Shown: positions 14,968 through 21,546 of the stretch, one piece after another
Position numbering within the stretch: the stretch's first letter is position 1
Layout: every line of letters starts with the position of its first letter
Origin: Penumbrarchaeum sp964445525
GTDB lineage: Archaea > Thermoplasmatota > Penumbrarchaeia > Penumbrarchaeales > Penumbrarchaeaceae
DNA: 22,382 bases
Reading direction: 5' to 3'
Assembly: GCA_964445525.1 (NCBI GenBank)
Contig: CAYULA010000056.1
Coordinates: forward strand, 1 to 22,382
Notes under the pieces: model-generated
The model's database searches: none
What the model saw: only the letters and a program-made list of their open reading frames with translations
Told to the model about the DNA's origin: nothing
Program-made: the position numbers and the translations under genes

Positions 14968-15603
14968 ATGGATGTTGTGGAGATAGTCCTGATCTCGGCC
15001 ATTGGCCTTCTAGCGGGATCGCTCATCGTTTGGGCCCTTGCAAGTTCGATAATAATAATACAGGAGTACGAGACAGGTGTCTATCTCCGTCTGGGAAAGT
15101 TCGTTAAGAACCTTGGTCCCGGTCTTCATCTGGTTGCACCTTTTGTTTCCAGAATATACAGAGCGGACAAGAGGCTCCAAACACTTGATCTTGGACGTCA
15201 GGAAGTTATGACCAAGGATCTATCCCCCACGGTTATCGAGGCGATAGTACAGTATAACATAGACAGGCCGGACCTTTCACTACTGAAGGTGGACAAGTAC
15301 AAGACAAATCTTAACCAGATAGCCCAGACAACGATAAGGAAGCTTGCTCTAAACCAGGATCTGGAAACTCTGATCAGGAATCAGGACCGGATAAATGCAG
15401 AGTTCAAGAGAAGGATGAAACAGGAGGCGGATTCATTCGGGCTGACAGTTGTCAGGACCGAAATCAGGGACATCGACCCGGTCGGTCCTGTCAAGGCAGC
15501 CATCGAGGACCGGGTAGCGGCCGAGAAGGAGAGAGAGGCCATGATCCTAAGAGCCGACGGGAAGAAAAGGGCCCTCCTGTTGGAGATGGAGGGAAGAAGG
15601 TAG
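14968..15603 (+). CDS. Short stomatin/prohibitin-like (SPFH) membrane protein
   Basis: The 211-residue protein starts at ATG 14968. An N-terminal membrane helix (about 4-31) precedes a SPFH domain: IQEYETGVYLRLGKF, then LGPGLHLVAPF, then LDLGRQEVMTKDLSPTVIEA, then RDIDPVGPVKAAIEDRVAAE. Such proteins form membrane-associated oligomeric scaffolds involved in membrane microdomains and protease control. It ends at EMEGRR, shortly after the start of the C-terminal helical region, where most stomatins run on for another 40-60 residues. No continuation is visible in other frames, so it is short rather than broken by a single frameshift. The usual NfeD partner is not adjacent. Confidence 0.88.
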   Translation: MDVVEIVLISAIGLLAGSLIVWALASSIIIIQEYETGVYLRLGKFVKNLGPGLHLVAPFVSRIYRADKRLQTLDLGRQEVMTKDLSPTVIEAIVQYNIDRPDLSLLKVDKYKTNLNQIAQTTIRKLALNQDLETLIRNQDRINAEFKRRMKQEADSFGLTVVRTEIRDIDPVGPVKAAIEDRVAAEKEREAMILRADGKKRALLLEMEGRR

Positions 15604-15663
15604 GCTGGCCTGTCACCCTTGAAAATTTTCCAAACGGCTGAAATTAATATCTGATTATGGGAA

Positions 15664-15672
15664 TTTTATAAT
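15664..15672 (+). promoter_or_regulatory. TATA box of the winged-helix/TerB-like gene
   Basis: AATTTTATAATA-type sequence is centred about 28 nt before ATG 15697. There is no clear Shine-Dalgarno, consistent with leaderless or near-leaderless transcription. Confidence 0.5.
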
Positions 15673-15696
15673 AGTGGTAATGTAGTTTCAATCGAG

Positions 15697-16731
15697 ATGG
15701 GAAAACGTATCAGCCTTACAGTTGATGAGAGGGTTATCCTTCACCTCTACGAGTTCATACCTTACGAGGAGGACTTCGAGGCACCGGGAGGAATCACTCA
15801 GGCTGGTATAGCAAAGGGAGTGGGGATCGAGAGGAAGCATGTTCCCAGGGCCGTGAAGAAACTTATCAGCGAGAATCTGGTGGAGACCAGGGTATCCCAC
15901 GTTAAAGGCGGCAGACAGAGAAAGAAGGTCTACTACCTGACATTCGAAGGTAAGGCCCTTGCCAGAAGGATCTGGGAATCCCTTGCAAAGAAATCAGTGG
16001 TAATAAAAGAAAGTGACGGAAGGGAGAAGGAGACCTCATTTTCCGAACTCTGCTTCACCTATCAGGTGGGAAAGACACCCATACAGCTCCTTTTGGAGCT
16101 CCAGGACGGGAATTATTACCTTCCTCACGAGGTCCAGGAACAGGAAGAAAAACCTCAAAAGGTAGAGAAAAAAGAAAAGAAAGAAGCCGATGTGACCGGG
16201 GCCAAGGATATCTACAGGAAGGCCCTCAAGAAGGCCTGGGAGGATTCGATTCTCACCAAGGACGAATCGGCCCTCTTGAAGGAACTCCGTGATTCCCTTG
16301 GAATTAGCGAACAGGAGCACAGGATGCTCCAGGAAGAGATTATCGGCGGTGAGTCAAATCTCCAGAATCCTCTGAACAAGATGGAAGTCTACAAGAAGAT
16401 ATTGGAGGTTGCCCTGAGAGATGGGACAATCACCGAAGACGAGCAGGATATCCTTGATGAACTTGAGAGGTCCCTTGGTCTGGACAACGAGACCATAACA
16501 CAGGTCAAGATGGAGATGAAACTGCTTGAAGGCGAGGGAGTAATGACCAGGGAGAAAAGGCACGACAATTTCAGGGACATCTATTCATCCGTGATAAGGG
16601 AGTCATTGAAGGACGGAAGGATATCCAGGGATGAACAGAACATTATCATACTGCTGAAGAAGCTCATGGATATCGAGGATCAGGAGCATCTCAAGATATT
16701 CGAGAGTATAAATGAGGATAGTGAACGATAG
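15697..16731 (+). CDS. Winged-helix protein with three TerB/EF-hand-like repeats
   Basis: The 344-residue protein has a MarR-like winged helix at about 10-100: GGITQAGIAKGVGIERKHVP as the recognition region, then KGGRQRKKVYYLTFEGKALA as the wing. A Glu/Lys-rich linker covers about 145-168. Three homologous helical repeats follow at about 169-207, 227-266 and 290-328. Each reads Y-x-K/S-x-L/I...D-G/S-x-I/L-T/S-x-D-E...L-G/D-I/L, as in RDGTITEDEQDILDELERSL. The D-G-x-I-T-x-D-E core resembles TerB or EF-hand loops and may bind a divalent metal or form a helical bundle. A DNA-binding regulator with a sensory C-terminal half is inferred. From memory, similar proteins occur in Thermoplasmatota, but I know of no assigned function. 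Confidence 0.8.
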   Translation: MGKRISLTVDERVILHLYEFIPYEEDFEAPGGITQAGIAKGVGIERKHVPRAVKKLISENLVETRVSHVKGGRQRKKVYYLTFEGKALARRIWESLAKKSVVIKESDGREKETSFSELCFTYQVGKTPIQLLLELQDGNYYLPHEVQEQEEKPQKVEKKEKKEADVTGAKDIYRKALKKAWEDSILTKDESALLKELRDSLGISEQEHRMLQEEIIGGESNLQNPLNKMEVYKKILEVALRDGTITEDEQDILDELERSLGLDNETITQVKMEMKLLEGEGVMTREKRHDNFRDIYSSVIRESLKDGRISRDEQNIIILLKKLMDIEDQEHLKIFESINEDSER

Positions 16732-16788
16732 ATTCAAATCCCAATGCCGGGATTATGAGGAAAGCCCGAGCCCAATGGGGGAAAGAAG

Positions 16789-17070
16789 ATGCTAGAAGAA
16801 ACGAGCCAACTGGAGAACATCGAGGTGTTCACGCCCTGGGGGGTGAGCGTCGGGACGATCACCAGCCTGGAGATTGATTCCGAGAGATCCGAGATATCGA
16901 ATATATTCCTTGAGGAGACCAACGAGAAGCTGGTAGAGGAAGGAGCCAGCATTCTGATACCTTTCAGGTGGATCCAGGCTGTGGGGGATATAATCATATT
17001 AAGATATTTCCCGGAGGACCTCCCGATCAGATCCGATGAGGACCTGGGATTGGACCGTTACAGTTATTGA
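16789..17070 (+). CDS. PRC-barrel domain protein
   Basis: The 93-residue protein has the PRC-barrel pattern: FTPWGVSVGTITSLEIDSE, then ILIPFRWIQAVGDIIILR. Archaeal stand-alone PRC-barrels of this size are common and are thought to take part in RNA metabolism or in cell division (CdpB-type proteins). Its C-terminal tail is acidic. It is followed closely by the small zinc protein at 17079, and lies 57 nt after the winged-helix gene, so the three may be one transcript. Confidence 0.8.
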   Translation: MLEETSQLENIEVFTPWGVSVGTITSLEIDSERSEISNIFLEETNEKLVEEGASILIPFRWIQAVGDIIILRYFPEDLPIRSDEDLGLDRYSY

Positions 17071-17078
17071 GTGATACA

Positions 17079-17288
17079 ATGGCAGGAAAAAAGGACAGCG
17101 GAGACAAGACCTGTGAAGTGAAAGGCTGTTCCAATAAAGCGGAGAGGTCCGTTAGCATAAAGAAAATTTCCAAAGCCGGTCTTTCCGTGGAAGGAAACAG
17201 GGGTAATGCTCATCTTTGCAAGGACCATTACAGGGAATACAAGAAAGCCACCAAAGAGGAAAGGAAGCTGGAGAGGCTCGGCTGGTGA
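17079..17288 (+). CDS. Small zinc-binding protein
   Basis: A 69-residue basic protein runs from ATG 17079; TTG 17067 in frame would add four residues and overlap the PRC-barrel gene. Metal ligands are visible as C-E-V-K-G-C near the N terminus and H-L-C-K-D-H about 35 residues later, so a C2-CH or C2-HC-type zinc site is likely. The C-terminal helix YREYKKATKEERKLERL is strongly basic. Many archaea encode such small zinc proteins beside translation genes, but the function is not known. It is the last gene before the tRNA. Confidence 0.7.
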   Translation: MAGKKDSGDKTCEVKGCSNKAERSVSIKKISKAGLSVEGNRGNAHLCKDHYREYKKATKEERKLERLGW

Positions 17289-17352
17289 GGGCCTCCCTTT
17301 CCGCAAGTATAATATCCATCCATTTATTCCCCCTCTTTTACCTACCAAAGAT

Positions 17353-17427
17353 GGGCATGTAGTCTAGCTTGGTCAAGGCGACAGCCTCCTAAGCTGTAGG
17401 TCTCCGGTTCGAATCCGGTCATGCCCG
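17353..17427 (+). tRNA. tRNA-Arg (anticodon CCU)
   Basis: The acceptor stem is GGGCATG/CATGCCC, the D arm is GTCT...AGGC, and the anticodon stem is ACAGC/GCTGT with loop CTCCTAA (anticodon CCT, reading AGG). The variable region has five bases. The T arm is CCGG-TTCGAAT-CCGG with an unpaired outer U-U. The discriminator is G; CCA is not encoded; no intron is present. AGG is the commonest arginine codon in the neighbouring genes, so this is an important tRNA here. A TATA-like TTTATT at 17323-17328 is correctly placed. Its 3' end is the start of the tandem repeat array that follows. Confidence 0.95.
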
Positions 17428-17668
17428 CTTATTATTTCCAATTAATCGAGGGCATGACCGTTAAAATTGTCAATAATAATTGACAGACACAAAAACGGTC
17501 AAAATTAATTTACAATCATTTTTGTGGCGGAGTCCGGTCATGCCCGCTTTTAATCTTCTTTTAATCGAGGGCATGGACGATATAATCGATTTTTAATCAA
17601 TGGCAAGTAAAAAAGCGATCAGAATTTTACATAATCACTTTTTTACGAATGTCCGGTCATGCCCGCTT
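17414..17668 (+). repeat. Tandem 119-nt array seeded by the tRNA-Arg 3' end
   Basis: The 17-mer TCCGGTCATGCCCGCTT occurs at 17414-17430 (inside the tRNA), 17533-17549 and 17652-17668, an exact period of 119 nt twice. The second and third copies also share the preceding G. Units 17414-17532 and 17533-17651 have equal length, a second identical block TTAATCGAGGGCATG (17442-17456, 17561-17575), and diverged but AT-rich remainders. GGGCATG in that block is both the reverse complement of the repeat's CATGCCC and identical to the tRNA 5' acceptor strand. In unit 1, GGGCATGACCG (17450-17460) pairs perfectly over 11 bp with CGGTCATGCCC at either side. Further stems are TGTCAAT/ATTGACA (17468-17485), CACAAAAA/TTTTTGTG (17488-17526) and, in unit 2, GTAAAAAAG/CTTTTTTAC (17607-17646). 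No integrase is nearby. Repeated integration at the tRNA, or tRNA-derived structured elements, are the two readings. Confidence 0.85.
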
Positions 17669-17808
17669 CCTCCTTTTTTCATGTCTGGCCATCAGTACTT
17701 TCACCTACCTTTTTTGAGTGTTTTCCGTTTTTATTTTTACTCTACTCTGATATCGTAGTAATGTAACAAAAGGGAAATTTTGATCGGAGCTTAGACCAAT
17801 GAACAAAT

Positions 17809-18951
17809 CTATGACTTCCCATCAATACAGACTAGATAATTGTCATCATCAAATTCAACCAAATCTATCTGATGAACCCCACCCCAATTCCAGTTCTCAT
17901 ATCCCTGCAGAATTGGTTTTTCATCGATCAACTCCTCTTCATAGGTGGTTTTGGATAACTCCAATATCCTGAAACCCCACAATTGCATACCATAATTCGG
18001 ATAATTATCCTGGGCTATTCTGATCAATTCACCATCCAGATACTGGACTCTTCCTCCGGGCCTGGAATAATCCGGTTCTTCTTCCAATATCGGACTCATT
18101 GGATGTTCGGTATAGGGACCTAACAGATCATCTGAATAGAATAATCTCAGGTTGGTTGCTCCGGTTACGCTGGTGAAAATATACCAGGTACCGTTATAAT
18201 GAAAGATAGTGGAATCGATAAAGGCATCCCCTTCAAGAATTACTGATCTTCTTTCCCACTTTGTTGGAAAGTCAACAGCTTCGAATATACTAACTTTATT
18301 TCTACCTTCATTGAGCAATGCATAGAATGTACCATTCCAATCAAAGACCAAAGGATAAGAAAGATGTGTGTCAAAATCGAATACCTTTCCTTCATAATTC
18401 CAGGTTTTCCCATCCCTGCTAGAAGAATAAGAAATGTCGCCCTGTTTCGTATCCTTGTTAAGAACCTCATAGAAAATCAAATACTCCTGGTCATATTTTA
18501 CAAGAAAAGGATCAGCAACAAATGAAGCTTCCATGTCGGTAACAGATTCTTTTGTTATGGCTGGATTATCTGTGAAATTATTAAGAGCAAAGATATTGTC
18601 CTTATCCATAGTATATACTCCAATCTTCCATTCAAGACCTTCATCGGTATCCTGAAAATATTTTACTAGATAACCACCCAAACCTGAAATTGATCCGGTC
18701 AGAAAAATTATCACAATCAAATACAAATATAAAATTTTAATACCCTGTATTTTCTTTATTCTTTTTTCATTGAGATGAATTACCAGAAAGAGGCTGCCGG
18801 AGATAAATAATATTATTCCAGCCATTATTCCAATAATTTCCAAGGTATACAAGGACCATTCCTTTCCGTTGATTATGTCATAGAAAAGAAAAAAGAGAAA
18901 TATAATAATTCCAAAAATGATGAATGCTATCATGGGAATAACTTTTTTCAT
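17809..18951 (-). CDS. Membrane-anchored five-bladed beta-propeller, GINT1-N / GH43-like
   Basis: The 380-residue protein has three N-terminal membrane helices (about 5-26, 36-60, 70-94). A propeller domain follows with repeated W/Y-Y-x-F-x blades: FVADPFLVKYDQEYLIFYEV, then SYPLVFDWNGTFYALLNEG, then DSTIFHYNGTWYIFTSV, then MSPILEEEPDYSRPGGRV, then NWNWGGVHQIDLVEFDDDNY. This pattern matches, from memory, the N-terminal domain of plant GINT1-type glycosyltransferases and related bacterial proteins that resemble GH43/GH68 glycosidases. The propeller probably faces outside and binds or acts on glycans. Enzymatic activity is not certain, and no transferase domain is attached. The gene is far more AT-rich than its neighbours and follows a tRNA with att-like repeats, so recent acquisition is likely. 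The start is an ATG 21 nt after a TATA box. Confidence 0.75.
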   Translation of the reverse strand: MKKVIPMIAFIIFGIIIFLFFLFYDIINGKEWSLYTLEIIGIMAGIILFISGSLFLVIHLNEKRIKKIQGIKILYLYLIVIIFLTGSISGLGGYLVKYFQDTDEGLEWKIGVYTMDKDNIFALNNFTDNPAITKESVTDMEASFVADPFLVKYDQEYLIFYEVLNKDTKQGDISYSSSRDGKTWNYEGKVFDFDTHLSYPLVFDWNGTFYALLNEGRNKVSIFEAVDFPTKWERRSVILEGDAFIDSTIFHYNGTWYIFTSVTGATNLRLFYSDDLLGPYTEHPMSPILEEEPDYSRPGGRVQYLDGELIRIAQDNYPNYGMQLWGFRILELSKTTYEEELIDEKPILQGYENWNWGGVHQIDLVEFDDDNYLVCIDGKS

Positions 18952-18971
18952 GAAAAAAGTATAGAATGATG

Positions 18972-18980
18972 ATTATAAAA
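18972..18980 (-). promoter_or_regulatory. TATA box of the beta-propeller gene
   Basis: On the minus strand TTTTATAAT lies about 25 nt before ATG 18951, with no ribosome-binding site between them. This fits leaderless transcription. Confidence 0.55.
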
Positions 18981-19067
18981 CAGTTTTCATTTTAATTATT
19001 ATAAATATGAAATACCTAATAATTCCATTATTCCACAATTTCTTTAATAATAAATCAGAAAGAAATG

Positions 19068-19074
19068 TTTATAT
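19068..19074 (+). promoter_or_regulatory. TATA box of candidate small RNA
   Basis: TTTATAT is centred 27 nt before the first base of the stem at 19098, the standard archaeal TATA-to-start distance. Confidence 0.45.
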
Positions 19075-19097
19075 CGGCAGCAGATAAAATATACATG

Positions 19098-19200
19098 ACA
19101 GTGGGCCACATCATTCATCAACACCGGAGAGAATCTACCGGATCCCGCTGTTTCCAAAGGCAGGTCAGTCCCTCTGGAGAATCGAAATGACCTGCCTTTC
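19098..19200 (+). ncRNA. Candidate structured small RNA
   Basis: No protein frame is convincing here, and the region is GC-richer than the AT-rich sequence on its left. A stem ACAGTGGG (19098-19105) pairs with CCCGCTGT (19144-19151) over 8 bp with one G-U. It encloses CCGG (19124-19127)/CCGG (19138-19141). A perfect 12-bp hairpin follows: AAAGGCAGGTCA (19156-19167)/TGACCTGCCTTT (19188-19199) with a 20-nt loop. A TATA box sits 24-30 nt upstream of the first stem. The 12-bp hairpin is symmetric, so it could also act in the minus-strand transcript upstream of the propeller gene. I could not match it to RNase P, SRP or C/D box RNAs. Confidence 0.5.
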
Positions 19201-19260
19201 ACTCTTTGTATAAAATCTGGAAAATGGTAGTAATTTCGCCAGTCTTTTAATAATCATTTC

Positions 19261-19368
19261 CGGACTTTCACATGAAGGATGAGCGGGACCATGAACCCGT
19301 CAAGTCCTATCATCCGGACCCAAATTTGGTGGGAAGAGAGGGGACCCCTTCTCCGGGAGTGAGGTCCC
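19261..19368. other. Structured intergenic region downstream of the TSP3-repeat surface gene
   Basis: Nested inverted repeats are visible: GGATGA (19277-19282)/TCATCC (19310-19315) enclosing CGGG (19284-19287)/CCCG (19296-19299). The palindrome CCAAATTTGG follows at 19320-19329, then GGGACC (19341-19346)/GGTCCC (19363-19368). A TATA-like TTTTAATAAT (19245-19254) could drive a plus-strand RNA. Equally, the region is the 3' untranslated part of the minus-strand gene ending at 19390, and the last hairpin may be its terminator. The direction is undecided. Together with 18952-19260 this accounts for the 438-nt gap without a protein gene. Confidence 0.4.
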
Positions 19369-19389
19369 GATTCTATTCATAATTTTCAT

Positions 19390-21417
19390 TCAGGAGCTCT
19401 GTTGTCCAGTTTGGTTTTGTTCAGCCTGGGGTCCGGGGATTCCCGTATCCGGCTGGTTCTGGGCATCTGGATTCTCAGGTTTCTGAGGGACCTCCCCTAA
19501 CCCGGAATTCGTAGTTTTCGAACCTGCCAAAGTATCCTGTTTCTGCTGAATAGGAGACTGGGATTGTCCAGGAACCTGAGGGGGGCGGGGAGACTGCATC
19601 TGATTTACGGGTTGAGATGTCTCCTGCTTTTCCGGGGCTTGCTCCTGCTGCTGAGGTGGCTGTACCTGTTTCTGCGAGGGCGGAACCTGTTCTTGCTGCA
19701 TCGGTGGAGATTGCTGATTCCCGGACTGCTGCTGTTGTCCTTGCGACTGAACAGCTTGAGGCGAATGTGACTGCTCAGCGGCCTGGACCTGCTGTGCTGG
19801 CGGGCTCTGTGGAGGCTGCTGGTTAGGATTAACCTGTTGAGGGGGCTGACCAGATCCCTGCTGTGGCCCCTGAGGGACTTGAGGAGACTGCGCCCCCGGC
19901 CGCCTTAGACCGGGAGGAAGTGATCCTGATATTTCGGATTCTTCTTCTTTCCCTTCCGGTTTTTTCCGGATAACAAGGAAGAAAAGGGCAGCTCCCCCTC
20001 CGATAAGTATCAGCAATACCAGAACAATCACTAAGATGATTATTATGAGGGTTCCCGAGGATTCATCCTTCCATTTCCCCGCATCATTGGGATATTCATC
20101 AAGTTTCAAACCGGTTGGAGAATCTTTACCCGTTTTCCCGGAATTCCACTCATCGGGATGACCGTCCCCGTCAGAATCCAGGGAAGCTGCCGGATCCTCC
20201 GGAAAATCATCGGAGTTATCCCCTATCCCGTCGCCGTCGGTATCCCTCCACTCATTGGCATCCTGTGGAAGCTCGTCGATTATCAGATCGGTTGTGGAGT
20301 CCTCCTGGGACTTTCCGGTGTTCCATCTATCGGGGTACCCATCACCATCGGCATCAATGTGGGCAGCCGGATCATCTGGGAATGAATCGAATTCCAGCTC
20401 CGTCCCCTCGCTTGCCGGGTCAATTCCCTCGTTCCATTCTTCGGGACATCCGTCTCCGTCCCTGTCCTTGCTTGCACATTTATCCTCGGGGAATTCATCA
20501 ATATATAGTCCGGTGGTGGAATTATCCGGCCCCATATCCTCATTCCATCTGTCAGGTAGACCGTCGCCATCCGTATCAAGAGAGGCTGCGGGATCGTCGG
20601 GAAAATCATCGAGTGAATCAACCACCGAATCATGATCTCCGTCTCTCTCGAGTATCTCCAGCCCTTCCTGGAAACCAATCGTCTGCCAGAGTCCTTCATA
20701 AGTTGAAAGCTCCTCATGATAGTCGAAGGTCACCCTAACATCCAGGTCGTACATTCCCAGTTCGGCATCATCCGGTATTTCCACGGGTATGTCCAGTGTT
20801 CTTGTTATGCCCACATTGAAATAGCTGTCAAAAACCTGATCCAATGTATCGAACACTTCCGTTTCATTGATCCGTATGCCTGTAACGGTTACGGGAAAAT
20901 CCAGATCGTTTGTTACAGTCACGGGAATGGAACCTGACTCATCCTGTCTCAGGGTGGACCCATCTCTCATTTCGATGTCAAGGAGAACGTCATCCAGAGG
21001 AGGGGCATCGGTTACCTCTATCCGGTACATTATTTTCTCCCAGTGGCCATGTGCATAGAGATACCAGTGAAACCTGAATTCGCCCTCCGTTTCAACACGT
21101 ATCTCTCCGGTTGCATTGTTTGTTCTATTCATCTGAAAGAATGTTTCCCCGTCCTTGCTAACCCAGAACCTGAAAGCCGATGTCCTGTTGTTCAATTGTT
21201 TCCATTGGTAATTAATCAGATATCCCTTTGAAAGGTTGCCAATTGTGATATTGTATTCCTCATATTGGGTAAGTGTGATATTGTCCACCTCGAAGACCTC
21301 GTGATGAACATATTCGTAACCGGCACCTTCAGCGTTCTCAAAGACCTGGCCCAAACCTGCAAACACAGTACCTAGAATGAGCAGGATGCCCATTATCGAA
21401 GCATATCTTTCCTTCAA
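19390..21417 (-). CDS. Membrane-anchored surface protein with TSP3-like Ca-binding repeats and Gln/Pro-rich cytoplasmic tail
   Basis: The 675-residue protein has a signal peptide at 1-33 (MKERYASIMGILLILGTVFA). An N-terminal beta-rich extracellular part covers about 34-250, including VTVTNDLDFPVTVTGIRINE, a typical surface beta-sandwich strand pattern. From about 265 to 452 there are five or so thrombospondin type 3-like repeats of D-x-D-G-D-G-x-P-D/E-x-W-N, for example DADGDGYPDRWNTGK. Each carries the D-x-D-x-D-G calcium loop followed by F/L-P-D/E-D. One membrane helix at about 455-480 (GTLIIIILVIVLVLLILIGG) ends in RKK. The cytoplasmic tail of about 190 residues is almost purely Gln, Pro, Ser and Gly from residue 510 and is likely disordered. 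No enzyme motif is visible. It is expected to be anchored outside, Ca-stabilised, with an internal tail able to make weak multivalent contacts. Confidence 0.85.
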   Translation of the reverse strand: MKERYASIMGILLILGTVFAGLGQVFENAEGAGYEYVHHEVFEVDNITLTQYEEYNITIGNLSKGYLINYQWKQLNNRTSAFRFWVSKDGETFFQMNRTNNATGEIRVETEGEFRFHWYLYAHGHWEKIMYRIEVTDAPPLDDVLLDIEMRDGSTLRQDESGSIPVTVTNDLDFPVTVTGIRINETEVFDTLDQVFDSYFNVGITRTLDIPVEIPDDAELGMYDLDVRVTFDYHEELSTYEGLWQTIGFQEGLEILERDGDHDSVVDSLDDFPDDPAASLDTDGDGLPDRWNEDMGPDNSTTGLYIDEFPEDKCASKDRDGDGCPEEWNEGIDPASEGTELEFDSFPDDPAAHIDADGDGYPDRWNTGKSQEDSTTDLIIDELPQDANEWRDTDGDGIGDNSDDFPEDPAASLDSDGDGHPDEWNSGKTGKDSPTGLKLDEYPNDAGKWKDESSGTLIIIILVIVLVLLILIGGGAALFFLVIRKKPEGKEEESEISGSLPPGLRRPGAQSPQVPQGPQQGSGQPPQQVNPNQQPPQSPPAQQVQAAEQSHSPQAVQSQGQQQQSGNQQSPPMQQEQVPPSQKQVQPPQQQEQAPEKQETSQPVNQMQSPRPPQVPGQSQSPIQQKQDTLAGSKTTNSGLGEVPQKPENPDAQNQPDTGIPGPQAEQNQTGQQSS

Positions 21418-21546
21418 CCTCTATCCCCCGTTATCTTTAAACGAGAATGTAATACTTATGCCTTGCTGTTTTCAAAGATCTATTTATCCGGCATTTTTCA
21501 GGATTAAGCAGCTTTTAGGCAGGGTTGGACAAATGATACGGCAGGA

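Noticed and set aside
15601..15696. Frameshifted C-terminal tail of the stomatin gene
   Set aside because: The 90 nt before the next promoter and gene show no stomatin-like helix in any frame.
17414..17668. CRISPR array
   Set aside because: Repeats are 119 nt apart with similar, not unique, intervening sequence, they begin inside a tRNA, and there are no cas genes.
19284..19307. Resemblance to the SRP RNA conserved loop (U-G-A-A-C-C-C...C-A-x-G-U-C-C)
   Set aside because: The essential G-G-A-A-G-x-x-A-G-C part of helix 8 is absent, so an SRP RNA is not supported.
20115..20738. 207-codon plus-strand open frame opposite the TSP3-repeat gene
   Set aside because: Its Pro/Arg/His-rich repeats are the mirror of the D-x-D-G-D-G repeats on the other strand; no ribosome-binding site or family.
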